DNA of 64,000 nt, from positions 1,984,001 through 2,048,000 of the forward strand of contig NZ_VSRV01000001.1 of NCBI RefSeq assembly GCF_008122525.1, written 5' to 3'. The position numbers and the translations under genes were made by a program. Below, piece after piece: positions 28,315-37,428 of this stretch (positions are counted from its first letter, which is position 1; every line of letters starts with the position of its first letter). Origin of the DNA: Marinomonas sp. IMCC 4694. GTDB taxonomy: Bacteria; Pseudomonadota; Gammaproteobacteria; Pseudomonadales; Marinomonadaceae. Under the pieces are notes generated by a model. It was not told where the DNA came from. It searched no databases and saw only the letters and a list, made by a program, of their open reading frames with translations.

Positions 28315-29331
28315 ATGGATCCACACCATTCTCTTATTGCTCTGTCAGAAGCTATGCCAAAAACGGAACTTCACCTCCATATTGAAGGTACCTTTGAGCC
28401 AGAGCAGATGTTTGCCATCGCACAGCGCAATCAAGTACCACTTCAATACGAGTCAATGGACGCTCTCAAAGCCGCCTATCAATTTACCAACTTACAAGAT
28501 TTTCTCGATCTGTATTATCAAGGTATGTCGGTATTGCTTCACGAAGTCGATTTTTATGACCTGACCATGGCGTACCTAACAAAAGTACACAGTGAAAATG
28601 TCGTTCATGTAGAAATTTTCTTTGATCCCCAAGCCCACTTATCTCGTGGCGTGCCATTCGATGTTCAGATCAAAGGCATTTACAACGCCCTACAAGATGC
28701 TAAGAAAAAATGGGGAATGTCCTCGAAGTTGATTATGTCTTTTTTACGCCATCTAAGCGAAGACAGCGCATTTGGGACACTTGAACAAGCAACCCCTTTC
28801 CTTAGCTGGATCGATGGTGTTGGATTAGACAGTTCCGAGCTTGGTCATCCGCCCGAAAAATTTTTACGCGTGTTTGAAGTCTGCAAGAACCTCGGCCTGA
28901 AAGTCACCGCTCACGCCGGAGAAGAAGGTCCTCCAGAATATGTTTGGCAAGCCATAGAGCAAATTGGTGTGGATCGTATAGACCACGGTAACCGGGCATT
29001 AGAAGACGAACTATTAATAAAAACTCTACAAGAGCGCCAACTCACTTTAACGGTGTGCCCGTTGTCGAACCTAAAACTGTGCGTTGTGCACGATATGAAA
29101 GACCACCCTATTACCCATATGCTTCAGCTGGGCTTAAACGCAACGGTAAATTCCGACGATCCGGCGTACTTTGGTGGTTACATGAACGATAACTATGCGT
29201 CACTTATTCGTCACACAGGAATCCAAAAAACAGAGCTTCAGCAATTGGCCGAAAATGGCATAAACGGCAGCTGGATGAGCAAACAGGAGAAAACTAAGCA
29301 CTTAACAGCGCTCTTTGCGCTCTTTCTTTGA
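28315..29331 (+). CDS. Adenine deaminase (adenosine-deaminase fold)
   Basis: The 338-residue metal-dependent deaminase has zinc ligands H20 and H22 in ELHLHIEGT, His in AHAGEEGPPEY with the catalytic Glu, and Asp in VNSDDPAYFGGY. The stretches FLDLYYQGMSVL, FFDPQAH and GLDSSELGHPPEKF match the subgroup of Pseudomonas and fungal enzymes shown to act on adenine rather than adenosine. It would turn imported adenine into hypoxanthine. Annotation pipelines may call it add. The distinction rests on family similarity, not on a unique residue I can point to. Confidence 0.82.
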   Translation: MDPHHSLIALSEAMPKTELHLHIEGTFEPEQMFAIAQRNQVPLQYESMDALKAAYQFTNLQDFLDLYYQGMSVLLHEVDFYDLTMAYLTKVHSENVVHVEIFFDPQAHLSRGVPFDVQIKGIYNALQDAKKKWGMSSKLIMSFLRHLSEDSAFGTLEQATPFLSWIDGVGLDSSELGHPPEKFLRVFEVCKNLGLKVTAHAGEEGPPEYVWQAIEQIGVDRIDHGNRALEDELLIKTLQERQLTLTVCPLSNLKLCVVHDMKDHPITHMLQLGLNATVNSDDPAYFGGYMNDNYASLIRHTGIQKTELQQLAENGINGSWMSKQEKTKHLTALFALFL

Positions 29332-29396
29332 CACCTTGATTTTTTCACTACGGGACTGTGTTAACATTTTGTTTTTTACACTATTGAGCCGATTTT

Positions 29397-29765
29397 ATGA
29401 CCATTGCCTCCCTACTCGATGACCGCTTTTACCACTTACTTAGCAATGAACGCTACGACTATATGCTGAAACTAATCAAACAAAAACGCGACATTTGGAC
29501 GCTGGCTGATGCCGAAGGGTGCTTGATTATCGATCTTGGCAGTGACAAAGTACTGCCTATTTGGCCCACTGAAGCCTTCGCCAAAACATGGGGTGAAAAA
29601 GACTATCTAGGCTTTGAAGCACTTAACATCAGCGCAACAGACTGGACTGAAAAATGGCTACCAGGCATGCAGCAAGACGGTTATTCCGTTGGCGTCGCAC
29701 CTAACCTAGCAGGCGAATGCATTGTATCTTCGGCCGAAGAGCACGCCGACGACGTGCAAAAATAA
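29397..29765 (+). CDS. DUF2750 family protein
   Basis: The 122-residue cytoplasmic protein has the DUF2750 pattern: RYDYMLKLIKQKRDIWTL near residues 19-36, then LPIWPTEAFAKTW and W at the C-terminal part. No catalytic motif is evident and the function is unknown. It stands alone between the deaminase and the LtaS-like gene. Confidence 0.8.
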   Translation: MTIASLLDDRFYHLLSNERYDYMLKLIKQKRDIWTLADAEGCLIIDLGSDKVLPIWPTEAFAKTWGEKDYLGFEALNISATDWTEKWLPGMQQDGYSVGVAPNLAGECIVSSAEEHADDVQK

Positions 29766-29845
29766 GTCGATTTCAATGTTTATTATGTATTTTTCACCCT
29801 AGTCTATATACATTATTTCACTCATTTACGTACAAGAGAAAGATC

Positions 29846-31846
29846 ATGTCGAATAATAGTGGCGTTTTGATGCGCATTGTGTGTCCTTTAAGGCCGTATC
29901 TGTATTTTCTTGCATTGACGCTCATTTGTTTGACGGCAAGCCGTTTATTACTGATGATTTGGCAATACGATCGAATCAACAGCACGGGCGATTGGTTCAC
30001 TTTGTTGGGTTTCGGCTTGCGTATTGACTTGGCGTCTATCGCCTTTCTTATTGGCATACCCGCCGTCATCAGCTTGTTGGTCTCGGGATTACCCTACATA
30101 AACCGTGTGTGGGATTTACTCACACGCTTCTGGTTGACCGGCACGTTTGTATTATTAATTTTTATGGAGGCCTCTACACCAGCGTTCATTGATGAATACA
30201 GCTTACGACCAAATCGATTGTTTGTTGAGTATTTGCTTTATCCAAAGGAAGTCTTTTCGATGTTGATTGAGGGACATAAGCTGACTCTCTTTGTGACGTC
30301 GCTTATTACCACGATCACTGTCATTTTGTCTTTTCAGTTTTTCCGCAAACGAAGCATTCTTGGCCAACCGCAACCCAAATGGTACGAACGCCCTGTTCTG
30401 ATGGCATTGGTTTTTGTGCTGGCCTTTGTGGGCGCTCGGTCTAGCTTTCAGCATCGCGCCATTAACCCCAGCTATACCGCGTTTACCAATGACCCACTCA
30501 TCAACAGTTTAACGCTCAACTCAACTTATTCTCTACTCTATGCGGTCAACCAGATGTCGGCAGAGATAAGCTCTTTTAAGCTCTACCCAAAAATGGCACA
30601 AGACGACGTTATTAACGAGATACATCAAGCAATGGGGCTGGGCAAAGAGCAATTTACGTCAGAAGAATTTCCGACCTTACACCAACAAGTCGCCACTCGT
30701 CAGTATGAACGCCCTAAAAATCTGGTCATCATTCTGGAAGAAAGCTTAGGCGCGCAGTTTGTTGGCAGCTTAGGCGGCCTACCCCTGACACCAGAATACG
30801 ACAAATTAGTGCCAGAGGGCTGGGCATTTAATAACCTATACGCGACAGGTACACGCTCTGTCCGTGGTATAGAAGCTGTAATCACCGGGTTTGTTCCCAC
30901 ACCGGCTCGCAGCACAGTGAAATTACCTAATTCACAGACTGGTTTTTTCACCATCGCCAAGCTACTGGGCCAACAAGGCTACAGCACGAATTTCATTTAT
31001 GGTGGCGGTGCACACTTTGATAATATGAAAACGTTTTTTTTAGGAAACGGTTTTGATTCTATTATCGAAGAAAAAAACTTTAACAACCCTGAATTTGTCG
31101 GTTCTTGGGGTGTCAGCGATGAAGATCTGTTCACTAAAGCCAATCAAGATTTTGTTGAGCGCTCCAAAAGTAACACCCCCTTTTTTAGCCTGGTGTTTAG
31201 CTCCTCAAATCACGACCCTTATGAGTTTCCAGATAACAAAATCGAGCTGTATAACAGCCCTAAAAATACTCGTGAAAACGCAGTAAAATATTCCGACCAC
31301 GCCGTTGGCCATTTTTTTAGACTGGCAAAACAAGAAGCCTACTGGAAAGACACGATATTTTTAGTGGTGGCTGATCATGACGCTCGAACTAGACGCTCTG
31401 ATCTAGTGCCAATCCCGAGCTTTCATATTCCCGGCTTGATCTTAGGGAATGGCATTGAAGCAAAACAAGACAATCGCATGACCAGCCAAATTGATCTCGC
31501 GCCCACCTTGATGTCCCTCATTGGTGTCGATGCTGAGCACCCCATGATTGGACAAGACATGACCGCCGTTGGTGACGACTACCGTGGTCGCGCCATCATG
31601 CAATTTGATCAGAACCAGGCGTATCTAACAGGCAACAAGGTGGTGATTTTAGAGCCTCAAAAGCCTCCTAAAACCTTCACCTATGACAATCAAACGCTTA
31701 CGCAGAGCGACCAAGTAGAGCAAGCGATCATCGATCGTGCCATTGCACACCCGTTGCTAGGCACTTGGCTTTACAATGAAAAACGTTATGATTTAGCAAG
31801 ACCAGAGACGTTGCTTAAAACAACCGTTGATAATGACCTACATTAA
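29846..31846 (+). CDS. LtaS/MdoB-like membrane sulfatase-fold phosphotransferase
   Basis: The protein has 666 residues from the ATG at 29846, with an N-terminal block of about five membrane helices (residues 15-210) and a periplasmic alkaline-phosphatase/sulfatase-fold domain (about 280-620). The probable catalytic Thr is in TGTRSVRG; metal ligands lie in ILEESLG and VVADHDART. Relatives transfer phosphoglycerol or phosphoethanolamine to glycans or lipids. A Gram-negative does not make lipoteichoic acid, so an osmoregulated-glycan or lipid-linked substrate is likely. The frame from 29717 overlaps the previous gene and is rejected. It converges on the anti-sigma gene with an 8-base gap. Confidence 0.84.
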   Translation: MSNNSGVLMRIVCPLRPYLYFLALTLICLTASRLLLMIWQYDRINSTGDWFTLLGFGLRIDLASIAFLIGIPAVISLLVSGLPYINRVWDLLTRFWLTGTFVLLIFMEASTPAFIDEYSLRPNRLFVEYLLYPKEVFSMLIEGHKLTLFVTSLITTITVILSFQFFRKRSILGQPQPKWYERPVLMALVFVLAFVGARSSFQHRAINPSYTAFTNDPLINSLTLNSTYSLLYAVNQMSAEISSFKLYPKMAQDDVINEIHQAMGLGKEQFTSEEFPTLHQQVATRQYERPKNLVIILEESLGAQFVGSLGGLPLTPEYDKLVPEGWAFNNLYATGTRSVRGIEAVITGFVPTPARSTVKLPNSQTGFFTIAKLLGQQGYSTNFIYGGGAHFDNMKTFFLGNGFDSIIEEKNFNNPEFVGSWGVSDEDLFTKANQDFVERSKSNTPFFSLVFSSSNHDPYEFPDNKIELYNSPKNTRENAVKYSDHAVGHFFRLAKQEAYWKDTIFLVVADHDARTRRSDLVPIPSFHIPGLILGNGIEAKQDNRMTSQIDLAPTLMSLIGVDAEHPMIGQDMTAVGDDYRGRAIMQFDQNQAYLTGNKVVILEPQKPPKTFTYDNQTLTQSDQVEQAIIDRAIAHPLLGTWLYNEKRYDLARPETLLKTTVDNDLH

Positions 31847-31854
31847 CGCACTCG

Positions 31855-32652
31855 TTAAGTCACTTCTCCTTGCCAAGGCTTCAGTTGAATACAAGGACCA
31901 ACATACAAGGTGTTACTTGCTGAAGGTGTTTGTGCATTTTTAGTCACAATAAGATGGCTGCTGTTTACGATCGCAAGCCAAGTGGTTTTATCCAGGGCCC
32001 AACCCTCTTGTGGATCACTGAGATGATTTGATTCAGCACCAATGTAAGTAAGAGCACCGGTTTCTTGATCTTTTGCCCATACATGCAGGTTTGTTTGATC
32101 TGCTCGTGGATGGCGTTCTGACCATTGAACAAACAGCAACGATGGAGCCACCTCGGTGCGCTGGTAAACCGTCATCACAAACTCAACCGTGTTCAACCTA
32201 TCTTGCTGGTTGTTCTTGGTGTTGTTTGGGGCCATCACCGCCATATAACTGGGTGTCGCACGAATCAAAGATCTTTCCTGAGTATTGAAGTTGATCGCAC
32301 CAATAAAAAAAGCAAACAGTAACGCCAAAGACACAAAACTGGCGCCCATACCAAACCAACGCCAGCCAAAAGGCAAGGTGGGTGGTTTTTTCCTCACATG
32401 ATTGGCATTCTTGGCTGGAATCGATCGCTCAATACGCTTCCATACTTCGCCAGAAGGCACTTTTTCCGGCAAAGCATATTGCACTTTAGCGGCATTTTCA
32501 GCCCAACGGACAATAGCATTATCCAGTGCTGGCACTTGCAACCGCAAACTCTCCGTTCGCGCTCTTACCCTGGGTGTCATTACCGACATCACATATTGAC
32601 TGGCTATATGCTCACAGATCACAGGGTTACGGTATCTTAGGATTCTAGACAT
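31855..32652 (-). CDS. RskA-like anti-sigma factor
   Basis: From the ATG at 32652 (AGGAG 7 bases upstream) the protein has 265 residues: a cytoplasmic N-terminal part with ICEHIASQYVMSVMTPRVRAR (a zinc-free variant of the anti-sigma domain), one membrane helix near 115-140 (FGMGASFVSLALLFAFFIG) and a periplasmic RskA domain. It should hold the ECF sigma factor, whose stop it overlaps by 16 bases, at the membrane until a signal triggers proteolysis or release. Overlap indicates coupled synthesis. Confidence 0.86.
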   Translation of the reverse strand: MSRILRYRNPVICEHIASQYVMSVMTPRVRARTESLRLQVPALDNAIVRWAENAAKVQYALPEKVPSGEVWKRIERSIPAKNANHVRKKPPTLPFGWRWFGMGASFVSLALLFAFFIGAINFNTQERSLIRATPSYMAVMAPNNTKNNQQDRLNTVEFVMTVYQRTEVAPSLLFVQWSERHPRADQTNLHVWAKDQETGALTYIGAESNHLSDPQEGWALDKTTWLAIVNSSHLIVTKNAQTPSASNTLYVGPCIQLKPWQGEVT

Positions 32653-33212
32653 TCTTTTAACTCCTTTAGCCCTCGGCGTACCCATGCCTTCATGGTACCT
32701 AAAGGGACCGACATTGCTTTTGCGAGGTCACTGTGGCTGTGGCCGTATAAGTACGATTTAAGAATGCAGTTTCTTGCCTGTTCTTTTAATGAATACAAAC
32801 AGCGGTTCATTGCAATATGATCAGATAAATCATTTTCCTCGACTAATAAATCAAGTAAATCGCTGCTGTCTTCAGTGGAAATATGAGGGTGTTGCTGTAT
32901 TTTACGCCAGCGATCTAAACTGCTATTTCGTGACATCACACACAGCCACGCCCAAGCACTGCCTTTTCCGCTGAATTTTGAAGCATTAAGCCATATTTTT
33001 AGAAATACCTCTTGAAGTACATCTTCCGCTTCTGCTTCCTCTTTTACGATGCGATAAATAAGCCCAAACAATTTGGCACTCGTCAGTTGATACAACATCG
33101 ATAACGCGAGTGAATCTTGTTGCTGTATTCGATACATCAACGCTTTGACTTGACGATGCCACTCTTCATCACCCACTAACACAGCCTTCTCCTTGATCTT
33201 TTGATTTGTCAT
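32637..33212 (-). CDS. ECF-type sigma factor
   Basis: The 191-residue sigma-70-family protein has only regions 2 and 4. Region 2 contains LFGLIYRIVKEEAEAEDVLQEVFLKIW (residues about 49-75, split here only for reference) and region 4 ends in SHSDLAKAMSVPLGTMKAWVRRG, the helix-turn-helix for -35 recognition. It resembles the SigK-like ECF group paired with RskA-type anti-sigmas. The likely target is the COG4315 gene upstream, which has an ECF-like promoter. No similar promoter is seen directly before the sigma gene. Confidence 0.9.
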   Translation of the reverse strand: MTNQKIKEKAVLVGDEEWHRQVKALMYRIQQQDSLALSMLYQLTSAKLFGLIYRIVKEEAEAEDVLQEVFLKIWLNASKFSGKGSAWAWLCVMSRNSSLDRWRKIQQHPHISTEDSSDLLDLLVEENDLSDHIAMNRCLYSLKEQARNCILKSYLYGHSHSDLAKAMSVPLGTMKAWVRRGLKELKECLES

Positions 33213-33312
33213 TCTACCTGAGTATTTGAGTGAAAATACGGTCTGTGTTTAAACAAAAAAAAGAGCCGTGGAGAGTCACTTCACCGCTCTTTATTAAAAC
33301 AAAAAGAAAACT

Positions 33313-33336
33313 AAAAAAGCATGAAGATGCTTTTTT
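33313..33336. terminator. Bidirectional terminator downstream of the COG4315 gene
   Basis: A perfect 10-base stem with GAAG loop, AAAAAAGCAT and ATGCTTTTTT, lies 21 bases after the COG4315 stop on the minus strand. Incomplete termination could let that transcript run into the sigma gene. A weaker imperfect hairpin (AAAGAGC/GCTCTTT) lies at about 33260-33292. Confidence 0.85.
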
Positions 33337-33356
33337 AATACAACATCGAAAGTATA

Positions 33357-33734
33357 TTAATGAGCTTTTTCAGCGACATGCCATACGCCATTACCTAGAC
33401 CATCTCCTAATCGGTCACCCTTTTTCTTATCGCCGAACCAAGTGTATAACGGCTGATTTTTATACGTCCATTGCATCGCGCCATCTTTACGCTCTGTCAA
33501 TCCCAAACCTTTAATGAGCGTATCACCAGGTTGCGCAACGAAAGGAGGCCACTTTACAGCGCAACCGTCATAACAATTTGATTGACCGCCCGCATCTTTG
33601 TCAAAAGTATACAAGGTCATACCTGATTTATCGGTCATTTGATGTGCCATATGACCGTCTGCGAAAGCCACACTACTGAACATGGCAGAAGACAATAGCG
33701 CAACAACCGCCGATGACTTAATAGATAACTTCAT
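33357..33734 (-). CDS. Secreted COG4315 protein (YxFDKD-type repeats)
   Basis: The 125-residue protein starts at the ATG at 33734 and has a signal peptide (cleavage after VAFA, about residue 23). Two copies of the short repeat typical of COG4315 follow: MTLYTFDKDAGGQSNC and QPLYTWFGDKKKGDRLGDG. A Cys pair NCYDGCAVKWPP lies in the middle. It has no lipobox, so it is periplasmic. The function is unknown; genes of this family commonly accompany ECF sigma factors. Confidence 0.85.
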   Translation of the reverse strand: MKLSIKSSAVVALLSSAMFSSVAFADGHMAHQMTDKSGMTLYTFDKDAGGQSNCYDGCAVKWPPFVAQPGDTLIKGLGLTERKDGAMQWTYKNQPLYTWFGDKKKGDRLGDGLGNGVWHVAEKAH

Positions 33735-34088
33735 GTTAATACTCCGTTTAAGTTTAAATAATTTACCTTTCACTTACTGAGACGAAGCCAAACTGTAAAT
33801 TGGATGCACAACACGATAAAAATAATGTATTTTTCTGATCGGAAAACAAACAGCTATAAAATCACTCAAAAAAATTCTTAATAAACATAACATTACCTAT
33901 ATTTACAAATAGATCTGGTTTTTTTTTCATGCTAACTTCCTATTCGCAGATGCACTTTTCATGCGTTATTTACCTCTTCGTAATATCACACAAAGTAACA
34001 GCGGCTGTCTCCATGGACGAGACGCTGCATCTCAATTCTACCTATAACTATTAAGGCTCTTTGAGCTGATCACAACTGAGGACTTTCT
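33735..34088. other. 354-base divergent intergenic region
   Basis: The region holds the ECF promoter on the COG4315 side. On the symporter side there are two small dyads, ACAGC-G-GCTGT at 33998-34008 and GTCTC-N7-GAGAC at 34007-34023, about 65-80 bases before the start. No open frame of note. A glycine riboswitch, common before AGCS symporters, was looked for and is not seen. Confidence 0.45.
33779..33806 (-). promoter_or_regulatory. Candidate ECF-sigma promoter before the COG4315 gene
   Basis: Reading the minus strand, CATCCAA (33806-33800) is followed after 15 bases by CGTCTC (33784-33779). This is the -35/-10 form expected for SigK-like ECF factors (CATCC type). It lies about 45 bases upstream of the ATG, leaving a short leader with a ribosome site (GGAG). 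No second copy is seen upstream of the sigma gene. Confidence 0.55.
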
Positions 34089-35603
34089 ATGCAAGCATTC
34101 ATTGATTTCTTAAACGGAGTCATTTGGAGCCCTGCCCTAATTTATTTGTGTTTAGGTGCCGGTTTATTTTACTCAATACTTACCCGTTTTGCTCAAGTGC
34201 GACACTTCAAGGAAATGTGTTCGCTGCTTTTTACTCCAAACGAATCCGATAAAGGTATTTCATCTTTCCAAGCACTGGCTGTGTCTTTGTCAGGTCGCGT
34301 GGGTACCGGTAATATCGCAGGCGTTGCGGCGGCCATTGGCTTTGGTGGTCCTGGTGCTGTTTTCTGGATGTGGGTTGTGGCGTTTTTAGGCGCAAGCACC
34401 GCCTACGCAGAATCAACGCTTGGTCAACTTTACAAAGAAAACGACAACGGCCAATATCGCGGTGGCCCAGCGTATTACTTTGAACGCTGCCTAGGCTGGC
34501 GTTGGTTAGGCGTTTTATTCGCTTTGGCGTCTATTCTTGCCTGTGGTGTTTTTCTTCCAGGGATTCAAGCAAACTCGGTAGGTAACGCCGTTACGCAAAT
34601 TTTCGGCGAAGGCGTCATCGTTTCAAGTTCGTTTGGTGATGTAGGGTCGACTAAGCTTGTGGCATTGGCGGTTATTCTGTTAACACTGGCCTTCATTATT
34701 TTTGGTGGCATCAAACGCATCGCCGGCTTTACTCAAATCGTCGTGCCCTTCATGGCACTTGGCTATATTGTGATGGCGTTGATTGTCGTATTCTTAAACC
34801 TTGATAAAGTGCCTGGCATTTTCGGCATGATCTTTTCTGATGCGTTCACCGCTAAAGCCGGTTTTGGTGCAGCGATTGGTTGGGGTGTGAAACGTGGCGT
34901 TTACTCAAACGAAGCCGGTCAAGGTACAGGCCCTCATGCGGCGGCCGCGGCCGAAGTTCAACACCCTGCACAGCAAGGTTTGGTTCAAGCTTTTTCTGTG
35001 TATGTAGATACCTTGTTTATTTGTACAGCAACCGCCTTAATGATCTTGATCACTCAACAATACAACGTACAAGGCACCTTGCCAGATGGTCAGTTCATCG
35101 TACAAAACGTTGATCCTTCAACTATTATAGCGTCACCTGCTTTTACTCAAATGGCCTTGGCCAGTGTATTTGGTAGCGTTGGCCCTATCTTTGTGGGCAT
35201 CGCTTTGTTCTTCTTCGCCTTTACGACGATTTTGGCGTACTACTATATTGCCGAAACCAACGTGGCGTACCTGCGTCGCGCGTTAAAAATTAACGTGTCA
35301 TTAACCCTCGTGAAATTTTTGATCATGTTCATGGTGGCTTACGGTACGGTAAACACCGCGGGGTACATTTGGAACTTGGGTGACGTAGGCGTGGGCTTAA
35401 TGGCTTGGTTAAACATTGTCGGTATCATCGCTATTTTCTTTATGTCTCGTCCGACTATGAAGACACTACGCGATTACGAAGACCAAAAAGCCGCTGGCGT
35501 AACAGAATACACCTTTAACCCGAAAGCCCTTGGCATCAAAGGCGCGGAGTTCTGGGAAAAACGTTACGACGAACAGCAAGCTCAGAAAAACGCGAAGAAA
35601 TAA
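34089..35603 (+). CDS. AGCS sodium:alanine/glycine symporter
   Basis: The 504-residue protein has about eleven membrane helices. Family signatures include SLSGRVGTGNIAGVAAAIGFGGPGA-type sequence (about 67-90; two shorter blocks are SGRVGTGNIAG and GGPGAVFWMW), GGPAYYFE, and GVKRGVYSNEAGQGTGPHAAA. It imports alanine or glycine with sodium. GAGGA precedes the ATG. It is a monocistronic unit closed by a terminator. Confidence 0.93.
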   Translation: MQAFIDFLNGVIWSPALIYLCLGAGLFYSILTRFAQVRHFKEMCSLLFTPNESDKGISSFQALAVSLSGRVGTGNIAGVAAAIGFGGPGAVFWMWVVAFLGASTAYAESTLGQLYKENDNGQYRGGPAYYFERCLGWRWLGVLFALASILACGVFLPGIQANSVGNAVTQIFGEGVIVSSSFGDVGSTKLVALAVILLTLAFIIFGGIKRIAGFTQIVVPFMALGYIVMALIVVFLNLDKVPGIFGMIFSDAFTAKAGFGAAIGWGVKRGVYSNEAGQGTGPHAAAAAEVQHPAQQGLVQAFSVYVDTLFICTATALMILITQQYNVQGTLPDGQFIVQNVDPSTIIASPAFTQMALASVFGSVGPIFVGIALFFFAFTTILAYYYIAETNVAYLRRALKINVSLTLVKFLIMFMVAYGTVNTAGYIWNLGDVGVGLMAWLNIVGIIAIFFMSRPTMKTLRDYEDQKAAGVTEYTFNPKALGIKGAEFWEKRYDEQQAQKNAKK

Positions 35604-35624
35604 TCTTTTCTAAACGTTCAAAAA

Positions 35625-35664
35625 AATAGCCACTTCACGGTAACAGTGAAGTGGCTATTTTTAT
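35625..35664. terminator. Bidirectional terminator between symporter and lactate permease genes
   Basis: A perfect 14-base stem (AATAGCCACTTCAC with GTGAAGTGGCTATT) with a 7-base loop is flanked by an A run before and a T run after. It serves both convergent genes. Confidence 0.93.
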
Positions 35665-35677
35665 TTCTTGTAGCGAC

Positions 35678-37258
35678 TTAAAGCAAGGTCACCGCTGCAA
35701 ATAAAGCCGCGATCAGAGCATAAAATAACATCGGAATAATGGTGCGTTTGATGATAAAACCTTCTTGGTTTTTGATGCCCAAAATCGTCGAAACAGCGAT
35801 GATGTTATTGATACACACCATATTACCCATCGCCGCGCCAGCAGACTGAAGCGCCAATACCAAGGTCACTGGCAAACCAACTTCCTCTGCAATACCCAAC
35901 TGAATACCACCAAAAGTAATATTAGACACAGTGGCCGAACCTGAAAAGAAAGAACCCAAACCACCCAATAACGCCGCAGCATATCCCCAGTAATCGCCCA
36001 ACAAGCTGGCAAAAGCCTGTGCCAATAACAACATCGACGCATTATCCCCGCCTTGCATCATTAGCTTGACCATCACTAAAGCACCAATCAACGACAACAC
36101 AGGCAAGAGCAAACGCTGGCCGGTATCACGAAAAGATCGACTCACCAAAGAACGCGACATGCCAAACAGTGGAATACAAATCAGCGAGACAATTAAAAAA
36201 GGTATCATGGCTGGCACATATAAACTTTTATACTGCCAGCTCACATCGGTGCCCAAAATGTTGTTCAGACTCAAGACCAAAGCTTGACTCAATTCAAATT
36301 CAGTCGCTCCAAACTGAGCCGACCATAAAGGCGACATGCTGTTTAGTAGGTCTTTAATACCCCATTGAGGAAGGCGAGTGACGATAAGAATCAAAATCAG
36401 CAAGGCAAAAGGAAGAAATACCTTTGCCACTTCACGTATCTTCACCGGTGCATCTGGCGTACTTGAATTGATCTCGGTACGTAAACCCACGCCCTTTTTC
36501 GCCAAGAAAACATTAAACGCCAAGCCTACCGCCCCACCAATTAAAGAGGGAAACTCATAATTCCACTGAGCAAACAACACATAAGGCACAGTACAAGACA
36601 GCACACTCAAAACAATAAACACCGTATTTTGACGAATTTCACGCCAACTCAATAGAAAACGCAGTGCCACAAAAGGAATCACCAACGCGGCCAAGCTATT
36701 CAACAGTGCGGTTTGTTTTGAGATGTCCATTAACTGCAATTCAGACAAGGGCAACGCCGACAGACCGAACCAAATTGGCGTACCTACTGCACCAAATGAC
36801 ACCGGCACCGTGTTCATCGCCAGGGTGAAAATCGCAACAGGAATCGCCGGAAAACCCAACCCAACCAAGATAGGCGCCGCGATAGCAGCAGGCGTACCAA
36901 AGCCAGACGCCCCCTCGATCATAAAAGCAAACGCCCAACCAATGATCATCAACTGAGCGACGTTATTGCTACTGATGTTTTTAAGCCATTGGCTCAATAC
37001 CGCCTCAGCACCAGAAAAAAACAAAATACGATTTAACAAAATCGCGCCGGCGACAATTGATATCGGCGTCAAAACCGATAGCACACCCGCGGCCACATTC
37101 GCGCCCAACAAGCGCACCTCTGCTTGAAACAAAAACAGCTGAATCAGCGCCACCATTATGGCAGTTAAAGGCAAAGCGATGTGTGACGGCACGGCGTTGC
37201 GTTTTGTCATCGCCCAAATCAGCAGTAAAATCGGTACACCAGAAACAAGAGTATGCAT
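35678..37258 (-). CDS. lldP: L-lactate permease (LctP family)
   Basis: The 526-residue membrane protein has about thirteen helices. LctP hallmarks are FMIEGASGFGTPAAIAAP near 110-127, NTVPVSFGAVGTPIWFGL and a C-terminal half with FFSGSATVSNITFGG and MGNMVCINNIIAVS. It imports lactate, and often glycolate, with protons. AAGGA lies 5 bases before the start. No lactate dehydrogenase genes are adjacent, so its substrate is inferred from the family. Confidence 0.9.
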   Translation of the reverse strand: MHTLVSGVPILLLIWAMTKRNAVPSHIALPLTAIMVALIQLFLFQAEVRLLGANVAAGVLSVLTPISIVAGAILLNRILFFSGAEAVLSQWLKNISSNNVAQLMIIGWAFAFMIEGASGFGTPAAIAAPILVGLGFPAIPVAIFTLAMNTVPVSFGAVGTPIWFGLSALPLSELQLMDISKQTALLNSLAALVIPFVALRFLLSWREIRQNTVFIVLSVLSCTVPYVLFAQWNYEFPSLIGGAVGLAFNVFLAKKGVGLRTEINSSTPDAPVKIREVAKVFLPFALLILILIVTRLPQWGIKDLLNSMSPLWSAQFGATEFELSQALVLSLNNILGTDVSWQYKSLYVPAMIPFLIVSLICIPLFGMSRSLVSRSFRDTGQRLLLPVLSLIGALVMVKLMMQGGDNASMLLLAQAFASLLGDYWGYAAALLGGLGSFFSGSATVSNITFGGIQLGIAEEVGLPVTLVLALQSAGAAMGNMVCINNIIAVSTILGIKNQEGFIIKRTIIPMLFYALIAALFAAVTLL

Positions 37259-37428
37259 TTTGGTCCTTTAAAATGAGCAATCCATCAGTATCACGATAAG
37301 ATAGGGTAATAATTATACCCATCTAGCCCCGTCCCCTTACTGATTCAAAGCACTTATTCGGCTTAATGAGTTATAATTTGCCCACATTTTTGTTTATAAC
37401 ATGCCCCCATAATCAACCTGAGCCACTT

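Noticed and set aside
34089..34120. Glycine riboswitch expected before an AGCS symporter
   Set aside because: The leader from 33900 onward lacks the conserved glycine-riboswitch core; only short dyads are seen.
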